Shown one piece after another: positions 1 to 9,539 of a DNA stretch of 64,000 bases. Positions within the stretch are counted from its first letter, which is position 1. Every line of letters begins with the position of its first letter. The stretch is from positions 1,798,001-1,862,000 of the forward strand of contig NZ_CP159218.1 in assembly GCF_040438885.1 (NCBI RefSeq). Direction: 5' to 3'. Origin of the DNA: Nakamurella sp. A5-74 (lineage in GTDB: Bacteria > Actinomycetota > Actinomycetes > Mycobacteriales > Nakamurellaceae). The notes beneath the pieces are model-generated. The model did no database searches. It was not told the DNA's origin and worked only from the letters and a program-made list of their open reading frames with translations. Position numbers and translations under genes: made by a program.

Positions 1-680
1 CGAAGCTCCGCAGGAGGACGGCGGCCCGGCGGCGGGTGCGGGACAGTCCACCGCCGCGCGGCCGTTCCGTGCGCGGCGGTTCCTTCGGCAGCAGCTCGGT
101 GCGCAGCTGCGTGCTCCTGCTGTCGACCCTCACCCTGCTGATCGGCGTCGCGGACCAGTCGCTGCGGTTGGCTGTCCAGACCCCCGGGACGGTGGCGTCC
201 TTCCGGAGCGATGCGGCCTTCTTCGCCAGGGTCGAGGGTTCGCTGCCGGCCGGGGCTGCAGTGTTCCAGCTCCCGTACCGGCCGTATCCGGAGAGCAGTG
301 CCATCAACGACACCACCGAGAGCGATCAGCTCCGGGGCCTGCTGCACACCCGGCAGCTGCGGTTCTCCGGGGCAGGCATCAAGGGGCGTCCGCAGACCGA
401 CTGGCTCGCCGAGGTGGTCGCCCTGCCGACCGGCGAGTTCCTCGGCGACATCGCGGTCGTCGGCTTCAGCGGGGTGATCGTCGACCGTAGGGCCACTCTT
501 GACGACGGAGCCTCGCTGACGGCACCACTGGTGGGGCCGCTCGGGCAGCCGACCGTGGTCAGCGACGACGGCCGGTTCGTCTTCTTCCCGCTCGGCGCGG
601 TCGGGTCCGAGGCGGCCGCCCGGATGACCCCCGAGCAGCGGCACGCCCGCTCGCTACGGATCACCCACGGCGCCGGATGA
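1..680 (+). CDS. C-terminal part of a large membrane protein (paralogue of the 2952-4832 gene), cut by the left edge
   Basis: The reading frame is open from base 3 to the TGA at 678-680, so the gene begins upstream of the window. The visible part has one membrane segment (about 'VLLLSTLTLLIGVADQSL') followed by a soluble domain of about 170 residues. That domain is collinear with the C-terminus of the protein at 2952-4832: both share SLPAGAAV, TTESDQLR, LRFSG-GIKGRPQT, VGFSG-IVDR and the ending PEQRHARSL-IT-GAG. The full gene is therefore probably also a protein of about 640 residues with many membrane spans. The family is unnamed here; the adjoining glycosyltransferase and epimerase point to cell-surface polysaccharide work. 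A 10-bp stem hairpin follows the stop. Confidence 0.75.
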   Translation, partial: KLRRRTAARRRVRDSPPPRGRSVRGGSFGSSSVRSCVLLLSTLTLLIGVADQSLRLAVQTPGTVASFRSDAAFFARVEGSLPAGAAVFQLPYRPYPESSAINDTTESDQLRGLLHTRQLRFSGAGIKGRPQTDWLAEVVALPTGEFLGDIAVVGFSGVIVDRRATLDDGASLTAPLVGPLGQPTVVSDDGRFVFFPLGAVGSEAAARMTPEQRHARSLRITHGAG

Positions 681-688
681 GCAGATCC

Positions 689-714
689 CCGAGGGACGGG
701 ATCTCGTCCCTCGG
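689..714 (+). terminator. Hairpin after the first membrane-protein gene
   Basis: CCGAGGGACG (689-698) and CGTCCCTCGG (705-714) form a perfect 10-bp stem with a 6-base loop, 8 bases after the stop codon. There is no T tract, which is common for terminators in high-GC actinobacteria. It separates this gene from the glycosyltransferase at 807. Confidence 0.55.
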
Positions 715-806
715 TGCTCGCGGGATCATCCGGAGTCCGACGGCTCGCCGGGCGCTGCTGCATCATCCACGATCCGCGGCGACCGGCGCCCGGATAGGAT
801 CGCCGC

Positions 807-1904
807 ATGACGGAGCCGCGCAAATCCCGGCCTCATGCGCTGTCCGTGGTGATCCCCGTGTACCAGGGCGCTGAAACCCTGCGCGGCGTGATCGGCGAGA
901 TCCTGCCGTTCACCGAAGGCTTCACCACCTCGGACGGGCACGAGGCCAGGATCGCCGAGGTGGTACTCGTGTACGACCGCGGTCCTGACGACTCCGCGCA
1001 GGTCATGCGCACGCTGGCACAGGAGTTCTCGTTCATCAAGAACGTGTGGCTGAGCAGGAACTTCGGCCAGCACCCCACCACGTTGGCCGGGATGGCCTCC
1101 ACCGGCGGCGACTGGATCGTCACCATGGACGAGGACGGCCAGCACGACCCCGCCGCGATCCCGCGCATGCTGGACGTAGCGATGGCCGAGCAGGCGGATC
1201 TGGTCTACGCCCGGCCGCTGACGGCGCTGCCGCATTCCTTCACCCGCAACCTCTCGTCCCGGATCGCCAAGCGGATCATTGCGATGTCGGCAGGGTCCAA
1301 GACCGCCAGGGAGTTCAACAGCTTCCGGTTGGTGCTCGGCGAGGTCGGACGCAGCGTGGCCGCCTATGCCGGCGCCGGCGCCTACCTCGACGTGGCGATG
1401 ACGTGGGTGGCCGGTCGCATCACCACCTGTCCGGTGGAACTCCGACCGGACAGTGCCCGACCGTCCGGTTACAACTACCGCTCGCTGTTCTCCCACTTCT
1501 GGCGTATGGCCGTCTCCAGCGGGACCAGGGCGCTGCGCATGGTCAGCCTCACGGGGGCCTTCTTCGCCGTCCTGGGCGTCGGACTGGCGGTGTATCTCTT
1601 CGTCGCGAAGGTCTTCTTCTCCGTCGACCTGCCCAGCGGCTGGCCGTCGCTGATGGTCGCGCTGCTGCTGTCCAGTGGGGCGATCCTGTTCTCCCTCGGG
1701 GTGATCGCGGAGTACATCGGCGTCAGCGTCAACATGGCGATGGGTCGTCCGCTGTACCTGATCGTCTCCGACCCGGCGCACGGCCCGTTGGGCCGACGAC
1801 CGCGGCCGATCGGGCCGCCGCCCGTCATGCGGGACCCCGGTGACACGAACTCCGGCGTCACGACGTCCGACGTCCAGCCGGACCTGCACAGGATCGGCCG
1901 GTGA
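807..1904 (+). CDS. Family 2 glycosyltransferase (DPM1/GtrB/ArnC-like)
   Basis: 365 residues. The N-terminal GT-A domain begins with 'LSVVIPVYQGAETL' and carries the DxD-type metal/nucleotide-sugar motif MDEDGQHDP at about residues 107-115. Two C-terminal hydrophobic segments (about 245-270 and 280-305) give the layout of polyprenyl-phosphate sugar transferases such as GtrB and ArnC, which load a sugar from an NDP-sugar onto a lipid carrier at the inner face of the membrane. The ATG at 807 gives a normal N-terminus. The stop overlaps the next gene's GTG by 4 bases, implying translational coupling with the epimerase. Sugar and acceptor cannot be read from sequence. Confidence 0.88.
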   Translation: MTEPRKSRPHALSVVIPVYQGAETLRGVIGEILPFTEGFTTSDGHEARIAEVVLVYDRGPDDSAQVMRTLAQEFSFIKNVWLSRNFGQHPTTLAGMASTGGDWIVTMDEDGQHDPAAIPRMLDVAMAEQADLVYARPLTALPHSFTRNLSSRIAKRIIAMSAGSKTAREFNSFRLVLGEVGRSVAAYAGAGAYLDVAMTWVAGRITTCPVELRPDSARPSGYNYRSLFSHFWRMAVSSGTRALRMVSLTGAFFAVLGVGLAVYLFVAKVFFSVDLPSGWPSLMVALLLSSGAILFSLGVIAEYIGVSVNMAMGRPLYLIVSDPAHGPLGRRPRPIGPPPVMRDPGDTNSGVTTSDVQPDLHRIGR

Positions 1905-2899
1905 CGGACCGCCCCCTCGACCGGGACGCCGGTACCTCCCCGATGATCACCTGGGTGGTCGGGGCCCATGGCCTGCTCGGTAGCTCCCTGGTCCGCTGCC
2001 TGACCGCGCACGGCGGCGACGTCTTCACCGTGCACACTCCGTGGTCCGACCCGGCGAGCGCCGGGCAGGTGCTCCGGCGGGCTGCCGGTGAGCTGATCGG
2101 TCGGGCGGCCGCCGGGGGACTGCGCTGGCGGTTCGTCTGGTGTGCCGGGGCCGGGGTCACCGGCACCAGCGCCGATGCGCTGCTGCAGGAGGTCGCGCAA
2201 CTGCAGGTCATCCTGGACACGCTCGCCGACGAGATCGACGCCCGCGGTGTCGATGCTGCGACCGGAGCCGCGTTCGTGGCGTCCTCGGCCGGCGGGGTCT
2301 ACGCCGGTTCGGAATCGCCGCCCTTCACCGAGACCCATCCGGTGGCCCCCCGGTCGGACTACGGACGCGCGAAGCTCGCGGCCGAGGAGTGTGCCAGGGG
2401 GTTCGCCGACCGCACCGGCGTCCCGACCGTCGTCGGCCGCATCACCAACCTGTACGGGCCGGGTCAGAACCTGGCCAAACCCCAGGGCCTGATCTCGCAC
2501 CTCGCGCTTGCGCATCTGAACCGCACCGCCATCACCATGTGGGCGCCGCTGGACACCATCCGCGACTACCTGTTCGTCGAGGACTGCGCCGACATGGTCC
2601 GCGCCGCTCTGGACGGGGCGGCCGGTGCGGTGGGCATCGCCGGGAACCCGGTGGTGAAGATCTTCGGCTCCCAGCAGGCCACCACCATCGGAGCGTTGAT
2701 CGGGGAGTTCCGCCGGGTCTTCAAGCGGTCACCGAGGGTGGTGCTGGGCTCCGCCGATGCGGCCAAGGGGCAGGCGAGCGATCTGCGGGTGCGCTCGATC
2801 GTGTGGATCGAATTGGATGCGCGGCCCATGACGTCCCTCCCGGCCGGCGTCGCCGCCACCGCCGAGGACCTGCTGCGGTCGGTACAGCATGCCGACTGA
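1901..2899 (+). CDS. NAD-dependent epimerase/dehydratase (extended SDR)
   Basis: 332 residues, GTG start overlapping the previous stop (GTGA). A Rossmann glycine motif (GAHGLLG) lies near residue 22, SSAGGVY around 130 and the catalytic pair YGRAK (Tyr-x3-Lys) around 150. The region 'RITNLYGPGQNLAKPQG' is typical of nucleotide-sugar epimerases and dehydratases. It is flanked by a GT2 enzyme and a large membrane protein, so it probably makes or modifies the sugar nucleotide they use. The start codon of the next gene may lie inside or just after this stop. Confidence 0.85.
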   Translation: MTDRPLDRDAGTSPMITWVVGAHGLLGSSLVRCLTAHGGDVFTVHTPWSDPASAGQVLRRAAGELIGRAAAGGLRWRFVWCAGAGVTGTSADALLQEVAQLQVILDTLADEIDARGVDAATGAAFVASSAGGVYAGSESPPFTETHPVAPRSDYGRAKLAAEECARGFADRTGVPTVVGRITNLYGPGQNLAKPQGLISHLALAHLNRTAITMWAPLDTIRDYLFVEDCADMVRAALDGAAGAVGIAGNPVVKIFGSQQATTIGALIGEFRRVFKRSPRVVLGSADAAKGQASDLRVRSIVWIELDARPMTSLPAGVAATAEDLLRSVQHAD

Positions 2900-2951
2900 C
2901 GGCAGACGGCTCAGCGCAGGAGCACCACGAACGGAACACCGGGGGAACAGG

Positions 2952-4832
2952 ATGCGGCGCTGGTGGCGGACGACGGACCTGCGGTTGTACGTCGCGGTCA
3001 GCGCGCTCACCGCCGTCTGCGTCAGCGTGATGATGCGCCTCTGGCGGGCGAACTGGTCGGCGCCGTTCTACTACTCCTACGACGCCCAGGGGTCGATGGC
3101 GCACTTCGTCACGACCATCGAGACCGGGTGGTACGAGAACCAGCCGCGGCTCGGCTTCCCCTACGGCCAGCACTACCACGACTTCCCGTTCTCCGACGAT
3201 CTGCACCTGGTGTCGGCGAAGATCCTGGGTTGGGTGACCGGCGGTGACTGGGTGTCGGCGTTCAACCTCTACTACCTGCTGACGTTCCTGCTGGTGTCGC
3301 TGACCGCACTGTGGTTCCTGCGGGTCTGCGGCCTCAGCGGCGTGATGGCCGTGATCATCGCGGTGCTGTACTCCGTGAGCCCGTACCACTGGGAGCGCAA
3401 CGAGACCCACCTGTTCCTGTCCGGCTACTACATGATCCCGGCCGCGATGGTGCTGGTGCTGCGGGTGGTCCGTGGGCAGCCGCTGTGGGGTCGACGGATT
3501 CCGACCGGCGCCGGGGTACTCGCACGGGTGCGGTCCGCACTCACCGGCCGCGGCGCCGGAACGGTGCTCATCCTGGCGCTGCTGATCTACAGCGGCGTCT
3601 ACTACGCGGTCTTCGTCGTCCTGCTGCTCGCCGTCGCAGCGCTCGTCGCACTCGCCGGCCACCGGTCGTGGTCCCGGTTCGGCGGCGCCGTCGTCGCCGG
3701 GATCGTCAGCGTGGTGTGGTTCGCGCTCGCCCTGCTGCCGGACATCCTGTACGCCAGGACGTACGGCTCGAATGCGGCAGCCTTTCCGCGTGGGGTCGAC
3801 GACGCGCAGTACTACGCGCTGCGGATCCTGGCGATGATGCTGCCGGCGACCGACCACCCGATCCCGGAGTTCGCGGAGCTGCGCAACTGGTTCACCGGCC
3901 GCTACCCGCCCCAGGCCGAGTACCCGACGCTCGGGTTCATCGCGACCGTCGGGTTCGTCCTGCTGCTCGGCGTCGGACTCGGCCGGATGATGCGCGCCCG
4001 GGGGAGTTCGGTGCGCGTGGGTTCGCGCCGCGACACCCTTGGCCAGCTGGCGGGCCTGACGATCCTGGCGACGTTGATCGCCACTGCCGGTGGCTTCGGG
4101 TTGCTGGTGTCGATGGCCAGCGACGCCATGCGCGGCTGGAACCGGATGTCGATCGTCATCGCGCTGCTCGCCCTGGCCGCGTTCGGGCTCGCGATGGAGA
4201 ACGTCGCGGTGCGCTGGCGGCGATCGCTGTCCGCGTTGCCGCGACCGAGCGTGCGGCAGATCGTGTTCGTCCTGGCGGGGGTGACGTTGGTCGTCGGCGT
4301 TGCCGACCAGTCCCTTGACCGTGCGGTGCCAGACCCGAGCATCGCCGCCTCGTTCGCCTCCGACGAGCAGTTCTATGCAGGAGTGGAGGCGTCCCTACCG
4401 GCCGGTGCTGCGGTGTACCAGCTGCCCTTCCGCGGCTATCCCGAGGGCTGGTACATCAACGGCACGACCGAGAGCGACCAGCTCCGCGCGATCATGCACA
4501 CGAAGACCCTGCGGTTCTCCGGCGGCGGGATCAAAGGCCGACCGCAGACGGAATGGCCGGCGACGGTGGAGGAGCTCCCCACCGCCAACTTCCTGTCTGA
4601 TCTGGCCACCGTCGGATTCTCCGGCATCATCGTCGACCGGCTCGCCTTCCAGGATTCCGGAGACGGCTGGATCGCCCGGCTGACCCCGAGCCTGGGGGCC
4701 CCGGAACGGATCAGCAACGACGGCCGCTGGGCCTGGTTCCCGATGTCCAACGAGCTGGCGAAGGTAGCACTGTCGACGTCACCGGAGCAGCGTCACGCGC
4801 GATCGCTCGAGATCACCCAGGGCGCGGGCTGA
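2952..4832 (+). CDS. Large polytopic membrane protein, possible GT-C-type glycosyltransferase
   Basis: 626 residues from the ATG at 2952, chosen because a GGGGGAACAG stretch lies just upstream; an in-frame ATG at 2889 would overlap the epimerase. About ten membrane segments span residues 15-430, then a soluble C-terminal domain of about 180 residues. The first large loop carries acidic and aromatic residues (YYSYDAQ, FPFSDDLH), the kind of feature seen in GT-C enzymes that use lipid-linked sugars. No family is firmly recognised. The C-terminal domain is strongly similar to the product of bases 1-680. It closes a run of coupled genes. Confidence 0.75.
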   Translation: MRRWWRTTDLRLYVAVSALTAVCVSVMMRLWRANWSAPFYYSYDAQGSMAHFVTTIETGWYENQPRLGFPYGQHYHDFPFSDDLHLVSAKILGWVTGGDWVSAFNLYYLLTFLLVSLTALWFLRVCGLSGVMAVIIAVLYSVSPYHWERNETHLFLSGYYMIPAAMVLVLRVVRGQPLWGRRIPTGAGVLARVRSALTGRGAGTVLILALLIYSGVYYAVFVVLLLAVAALVALAGHRSWSRFGGAVVAGIVSVVWFALALLPDILYARTYGSNAAAFPRGVDDAQYYALRILAMMLPATDHPIPEFAELRNWFTGRYPPQAEYPTLGFIATVGFVLLLGVGLGRMMRARGSSVRVGSRRDTLGQLAGLTILATLIATAGGFGLLVSMASDAMRGWNRMSIVIALLALAAFGLAMENVAVRWRRSLSALPRPSVRQIVFVLAGVTLVVGVADQSLDRAVPDPSIAASFASDEQFYAGVEASLPAGAAVYQLPFRGYPEGWYINGTTESDQLRAIMHTKTLRFSGGGIKGRPQTEWPATVEELPTANFLSDLATVGFSGIIVDRLAFQDSGDGWIARLTPSLGAPERISNDGRWAWFPMSNELAKVALSTSPEQRHARSLEITQGAG

Positions 4833-4947
4833 GATCGCTGGATCGCTGGTGCTCGCCGGGTGCTCGGCCGGCGGCATACCGGATTGGTCAGCCGCGCCCT
4901 TCGGTCGGATGCCGGATCGGCGGCGACGGCTGGCAGGATGAGCACTC

Positions 4948-5586
4948 ATGTCCGACGATCAGCACGCCCCCGAGACCGACGTCACCACTTCCGGCGAGAA
5001 CTACGCGGACCGGTTGAACCGCCTGCAGAACAAGCGGTGGAAGAAGGTCCTGGACGTCCAACGGCCCTACCGCTGGAACATCCGCCGGATGGGTCTGGGT
5101 CGGGTGCTGGACGTCGGCTGCGGGAACGGCCGCAACCTCGAGCACCTGCCGGCGGGGGCGGTGGGTGTCGACCACAACCCGCACCTGATCGCCGCGGCCC
5201 GCGAGCGCGGCTGCCGGGCGTACACGACCGAGGAGTTCTTCGCCGATCCGGAGCTGAGCGCACCCGCCTCCTTCGACGCGATCCTTGCCGCGCACCTCAT
5301 CGAGCACCTGACGACGTCGCAGGCGCGGGAGGTGATGCAGCAGTACCTGCCGCTGGTGCGACCGGGCGGCCGCGTCGTCTTCATCACTCCGCAGGAGCGC
5401 GGCTACGCCTCCGATCCGACGCACCTGGTGTTCACCGACCAGCGGGCGCTCACCGAACTCGATCGAGATCTGGGGCTGAACCCGCTGCGGCAGTACTCCT
5501 TCCCGTTCCCCCGGTGGACCGGAAAGTTGTTCATCTACAACGAGTTCAACCACATCGCCCAGGTGCCGCCGGCCGCAGGGGGCTGA
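4948..5586 (+). CDS. Class I SAM-dependent methyltransferase
   Basis: 212 residues, ATG start. The SAM-binding motif I is clear (VLDVGCGNGRNLEHL), followed by acidic motif AVGVDHNPHLI and post-motif 'FDAILAAHLIEHL', as in the UbiE/Methyltransf_11 group. No membrane segment. Only 3 bases separate it from hisN. Its substrate is unknown; it lies between a glycan cluster and hisN, and its N-terminus ('NYADRLNRLQNKRWKKVLD') resembles small-molecule or lipid methyltransferases. Confidence 0.8.
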   Translation: MSDDQHAPETDVTTSGENYADRLNRLQNKRWKKVLDVQRPYRWNIRRMGLGRVLDVGCGNGRNLEHLPAGAVGVDHNPHLIAAARERGCRAYTTEEFFADPELSAPASFDAILAAHLIEHLTTSQAREVMQQYLPLVRPGGRVVFITPQERGYASDPTHLVFTDQRALTELDRDLGLNPLRQYSFPFPRWTGKLFIYNEFNHIAQVPPAAGG

Positions 5587-5589
5587 ACA

Positions 5590-6393
5590 GTGCCCGGTCG
5601 GTATGCGACGGAGCTCGCAGTGGCGCTGGAACTCGCGGACCTCGCCGATGCCATCAGCCTCGACCGGTTCCTGGCCGTCGATCTGCGGGTGGAGAGCAAG
5701 CCCGATCTGACTCCGGTCAGCGACGCCGACCTGGCCGTCGAGCGGGCGGTGCGCGCGCGGTTGGCGCAGGCCTACCCCGCCGACAGCGTGCTGGGTGAGG
5801 AGTTCGGCGACTCCCGACCCGACGCGCGCCGGCGGTGGATCGTCGATCCGATCGACGGCACGAAGAACTTCGTCCGCGGCGTACCGATCTGGGCCACCCT
5901 CATCGCCCTCGTCGACGACGGTGAGTTCGTCGTCGGGGTGGTGAGCGCACCGGCGCTGGCCCGCCGGTGGTGGGCACAACGTGGCGGTGGCGCGTTCGGC
6001 TCCTTCCGGGAGCAGCCGCCGCGGCCGCTGCGGGTCTCGGCGATCGCTGCGGTCCCGGATGCCTCCCTGGCCTACTCGGACCTGCCGGAATGGCAGGCCG
6101 CGGGGCGCGGGGCGGGCTTCGGCGAGCTGCTCGAACGGTGCTGGCGCAGCCGCGGCTACGGCGATTTCTATTCCTATCTGCTCGTCGCCGAGGGCGCCGC
6201 CGACATCGCGGCCGAGCCCGAACTGAGCCTGTGGGATCTCGCCGCGCTGGTGCCGATCGTCACCGAGGCGGGCGGCTCGTTCACCGGTGTCGACGGTCGC
6301 GCGGCAGACCTCACGATCGCCAGCGCGGTGGCCACCAACGGCCTGCTGCACCCCGAAGTGCTGCGGACGCTCTGTCCCGACACCGACCGCTGA
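5590..6393 (+). CDS. hisN: Histidinol-phosphatase, inositol-monophosphatase fold
   Basis: 267 residues, GTG start with GGGGG about 6 bases upstream. It shows the IMPase metal sites: LGEEFG, the double motif [12 protein letters not shown], and a C-terminal [15 protein letters not shown]. The '[13 protein letters not shown]' lead and the [18 protein letters not shown] stretch are typical of actinobacterial HisN, which removes phosphate from L-histidinol phosphate late in histidine synthesis. General inositol-phosphate phosphatase activity cannot be excluded. It lies immediately upstream of ftsE, where many actinobacteria have prfB. Confidence 0.8.
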   Translation: MPGRYATELAVALELADLADAISLDRFLAVDLRVESKPDLTPVSDADLAVERAVRARLAQAYPADSVLGEEFGDSRPDARRRWIVDPIDGTKNFVRGVPIWATLIALVDDGEFVVGVVSAPALARRWWAQRGGGAFGSFREQPPRPLRVSAIAAVPDASLAYSDLPEWQAAGRGAGFGELLERCWRSRGYGDFYSYLLVAEGAADIAAEPELSLWDLAALVPIVTEAGGSFTGVDGRAADLTIASAVATNGLLHPEVLRTLCPDTDR

Positions 6394-6433
6394 TCACCCG
6401 GAGACAACGGAGGCGCCGGTACAGTCGGCTCTC

Positions 6434-7123
6434 GTGATCCACCTGTCGCACGTCTCCAAGAGCTACAAGACCTCGACCCGCCCCGCTCTCGACGACGTCA
6501 CGGTCGACATCGACAAGGGTGAGTTCGCCTTCGTCATCGGCCCGTCCGGTTCCGGCAAGTCGACGCTGCTGCGTCTGCTGCTGCGCGAGGAGGGCATCGA
6601 CCGGGGGGACATCACCGTGGCCGGCAGCGACCTCCGTTCGCTGCGGCGGGCGAAGGTCGCCTCCCATCGCCGCCGGCTGGGATGCGTGTTCCAGGACTTC
6701 CGGTTGCTCAGCAACAAGACCGTCGCCCAGAACGTCGGGTTCGCGCTCGAGGTGCTCGGCCGTCCCCGGGCGATGATCCGCCGCACCGTTCCCGAGGTGC
6801 TGGAGCTGGTCGGTCTGGAGGGCAAGGCGAACCGGATGCCGAACGAACTGTCCGGCGGCGAGCAGCAGCGGGTCGCGATCGCCAGAGCGTTCGTCAACCG
6901 GCCGCTGTTGCTGTTGGCCGACGAACCCACCGGCAACCTCGACCCCGACACCAGCGCCGACATCATGTTGCTGCTGGAGCGGATCAACCGCACCGGCACC
7001 ACCGTGCTGATGGCCACCCACGACAACACCATCGTCGACTCGATGCGCCGCCGGGTGATCGAGCTGCAGTTGGGCAAGATCGTCCGCGACGAGGACCGGG
7101 GCGTCTACGGCGTCGGCCGCTGA
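6434..7123 (+). CDS. ftsE: Cell-division ATP-binding protein FtsE
   Basis: 229 residues from the GTG at 6434, the usual FtsE length. Walker A is GPSGSGKST (about 36-44), the Q-loop region is CVFQDFRLL, the ABC signature is [15 protein letters not shown] and Walker B is LLLADEPTG, followed by the H-loop region MATHDN. FtsE is the cytoplasmic ATPase that drives FtsX to switch on peptidoglycan hydrolases at the septum. ftsX follows after 105 bases. Longer upstream reading would run into hisN. Confidence 0.95.
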   Translation: MIHLSHVSKSYKTSTRPALDDVTVDIDKGEFAFVIGPSGSGKSTLLRLLLREEGIDRGDITVAGSDLRSLRRAKVASHRRRLGCVFQDFRLLSNKTVAQNVGFALEVLGRPRAMIRRTVPEVLELVGLEGKANRMPNELSGGEQQRVAIARAFVNRPLLLLADEPTGNLDPDTSADIMLLLERINRTGTTVLMATHDNTIVDSMRRRVIELQLGKIVRDEDRGVYGVGR

Positions 7124-7228
7124 CCCCGACCGCAGACCGAGCACCCGCACCACCGCACCACCGACCAGAGCAGCATCCGCCCCACAGCACCACCGGTTCC
7201 CCGCGAGCCGGCTGTCCGAGAGGAACAC

Positions 7229-8128
7229 ATGCGAGCCGGATTCGTGCTCAGCGAGGCCATGACAGGCCTGCGGCGCAACATCACCATGACGATCGCGATG
7301 ATCCTCACCACCGCGATCTCGTTGGGTCTGCTCGGCGGCGGCCTGTTGGTGGCGCGGATGACGGGCCACGCCCAGGAGCTCTACGGCGACAAGCTGCAGT
7401 TGAACATCTACCTGGACGACGCGCTGTCGGCCAAGGACATCAACTGTGCGGCCGGCTGCGCCACCCTGCGTACCCAGATCCAGGAGAACCCGCTCGTCGA
7501 ATCGGTGGAGTTCCACAGCCAGGCGGACTCGTTCCAGGAGTACCAAGAACTGTTCGCCGGACAGCAGGAGATGCTGCAGATCGTCCGCAAGGACGCGCTG
7601 TCCGCCTACCTGCGGGTTCGGGTGAAGGACCCGGCCAACTTCGGCGCCGTGATCGACAGCTATTCCAAGGCCCCAGGGGTCAAGTCGGTCAGCGACCAAC
7701 GCGACTTCCTCAACCGGGTCTTCACCTTCCTGGACACGATCCGGTCGTTCGCGCTCTGGATCGCCCTGGTGCAGGCGATCGCCGCGCTGTTGCTGATCAG
7801 CAACATGGTGCAGATCGCCGCCTTCACCAGACGCACCGAGACCGCGATCATGCGCTTGGTCGGTGCGAGCCGATGGAGAACCCAGCTGCCCTTCGTCATC
7901 GAGGCGGTGGTCGCAGCGCTGGTGGGCGCGGCCCTGGCTGTCGGCGGACTGTTCGCCTTCGACACGTTCTTCCTCAAGAAGTCGCTCGGCGCCGTCTTCG
8001 CCAGCGGTGTGCTCCCGCAGCTGACGGGTGAGGACTTCGCGTTCGTCATCCCGATCCTGGTGGGCTCCAGTGTCGTGCTGGCCGCGATCTCCGCCTACGT
8101 CACGCTGCGCGCCTACGTCCGCACCTGA
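7229..8128 (+). CDS. ftsX: Cell-division membrane protein FtsX
   Basis: 299 residues, ATG preceded by GAGAGGAA. Topology is that of FtsX: one membrane segment near residues 20-45, a large extracellular loop (about 50-170, containing the Cys pair in INCAAGCATL that may form a disulfide), then three C-terminal segments. 'TAIMRLVGASRW' is the conserved FtsX/permease motif before the last spans. With FtsE it transmits ATP hydrolysis across the membrane to a cell-wall hydrolase. Confidence 0.95.
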   Translation: MRAGFVLSEAMTGLRRNITMTIAMILTTAISLGLLGGGLLVARMTGHAQELYGDKLQLNIYLDDALSAKDINCAAGCATLRTQIQENPLVESVEFHSQADSFQEYQELFAGQQEMLQIVRKDALSAYLRVRVKDPANFGAVIDSYSKAPGVKSVSDQRDFLNRVFTFLDTIRSFALWIALVQAIAALLLISNMVQIAAFTRRTETAIMRLVGASRWRTQLPFVIEAVVAALVGAALAVGGLFAFDTFFLKKSLGAVFASGVLPQLTGEDFAFVIPILVGSSVVLAAISAYVTLRAYVRT

Positions 8129-8132
8129 CGCT

Positions 8133-8158
8133 GGTCGAGCGACGAAGGAGTCGAGACC
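8133..8158. repeat. Dispersed palindromic intergenic repeat, copy 1
   Basis: GGTCGAGCGACGAAGGAG followed by TCGAGACC lies between the convergent ftsX and MFS genes. The same core (GGT-ATCGAGCGACGNAGGAGTCGAGATCCCGTCA) recurs at 10133, 10511, 46004 and, inverted, at 50534. The imperfect dyad could fold in RNA and may assist termination from both sides. Confidence 0.6.
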
Positions 8159-8162
8159 ACCG

Positions 8163-9539
8163 TCAGGACTCGACGGTTCCGATTGTCGCGTCCCGCCGCC
8201 GCGCCGACACGATCACCGTCGCGATCCCGAGCAGCGCCAGCACGCCGTACCCGATCTGCAGGGCCGCGGCCGGCCGCCAGCCGCCGCCGTGCAGCGCCGA
8301 GTAGGAGCCGCCGGCGACCAGCGCCGACCACGCGGTCGCCGAGGTCTCGGCGAAGGCGATCATGCTGCCGGCCGTGCTGGTCGGGGCGCTCGTCGTGAAC
8401 GGCTCGGAGCTCAGCAGGGGATAGGCCGCGCCCATCCCCGCTCCGGCGAATACCGCCCCCACGATCACCAGCACGACCCCGAACCCACCGCCGGCGGCCA
8501 GGCCACCGATCACCGCGCCGACCCCGGCGAGCACGAGTACCGGTCCCACCACGGCCGGGTCGGGGCGGGCATCGGGTCGTGGCCGCAGCCCGACCAGCGA
8601 CCAGGCGAGCAACCCGCCGGTGACCGCGACGGAGGCCACCAGCACCGAGGATCCCAGTCCCTGCACGATGGTCAGCGACAGCAATTCGGTGGCGCCGAAA
8701 TAGGTGGCGCACAGCAGCGCGAAGGCGATGACCGTCCGACGCGCGGCCGGCAGCCCGCGCACGAGGTAGCCCGCGATCGCGATACCTCCGCAGACGACGC
8801 CGACCACCAGCGCGATCGATCCGGCCACCCCGGCGACCGTCGATCCCCATGCGCCGACCGCCAACGAAGCAGCGACCGCGAGCCCGAAGCCCACTGCCAC
8901 CCGATGTCCCGACCCGCGCTCCCACGGGACGGTAGAGATGGTCAACCCCATCAGCAGTCGGGCGACGACGACGAGTACGGCGGGCCATCCAACGGCCCAG
9001 CGCCAGCCGAGCGACTCCGCGATCAGGGCGTTGAGCGGGGGACCGACGACTGAGGGCAGCAACCAGATCAGCGCGAAGAGGCCGAAGACCCGTGGCCGCT
9101 CGCGCTCGTCGAAGAGGGCGCCGATCGCGCCCATCCCGAACCCACCGAAGAGTCCAGCGGCGGTGCCGCGGATGACGGTGCCCAGCAGCACCCACATCAT
9201 CGACGGGGCGAGCGCGGCGGTCAGTGCGCCGGCCAGGTAGAGCACGGTCGCTGTGAGCAGTACTCGCTGCGGGCGGATCCGTCGCAGGATCCCCGGAGCG
9301 AACGACAGCATCAGCACCGCGGCGACGGCCCCTGCGGCGAGAGTTGCCCCGAACAGCGCGAAGCCGTCCAGCTCGGCGGCGATGACAGGGAGCACGGTGC
9401 TGTAGGCGATGCCCTGCATCGCGGCGGCGAACTCCGCCAGCAGCAGAGCGCCCAGGAATGCGCCGCGACGTCCCTGCAACACCGACCGCAATGTCGGTTT
9501 CCCGACGGGCACCCTCTCAGTCGGCACGGCGAAATCCAT
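8163..9539 (-). CDS. MFS transporter, drug-exporter type
   Basis: 458 residues with 14 or so hydrophobic segments and an MFS-like loop 'FAPGILRRIRPQRVLL'. The GDxxGR-type signature is not intact ('ERERPRVFGLFALIWLLPS'). Its start at 9539 overlaps the end of the RHH-VOC regulator by 23 bases, so the two are co-transcribed and probably form a sensor-exporter unit. Substrate unknown; a drug or secondary metabolite is the natural guess. Confidence 0.82.
   Translation of the reverse strand: MDFAVPTERVPVGKPTLRSVLQGRRGAFLGALLLAEFAAAMQGIAYSTVLPVIAAELDGFALFGATLAAGAVAAVLMLSFAPGILRRIRPQRVLLTATVLYLAGALTAALAPSMMWVLLGTVIRGTAAGLFGGFGMGAIGALFDERERPRVFGLFALIWLLPSVVGPPLNALIAESLGWRWAVGWPAVLVVVARLLMGLTISTVPWERGSGHRVAVGFGLAVAASLAVGAWGSTVAGVAGSIALVVGVVCGGIAIAGYLVRGLPAARRTVIAFALLCATYFGATELLSLTIVQGLGSSVLVASVAVTGGLLAWSLVGLRPRPDARPDPAVVGPVLVLAGVGAVIGGLAAGGGFGVVLVIVGAVFAGAGMGAAYPLLSSEPFTTSAPTSTAGSMIAFAETSATAWSALVAGGSYSALHGGGWRPAAALQIGYGVLALLGIATVIVSARRRDATIGTVES

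Noticed and set aside
4888-6351. Long minus-strand open frame opposite the methyltransferase and hisN genes
   Set aside because: It is antisense to two clear genes, has an Arg/Gly/Pro/Asp-rich composition typical of GC-rich shadow frames, and shows no domain.
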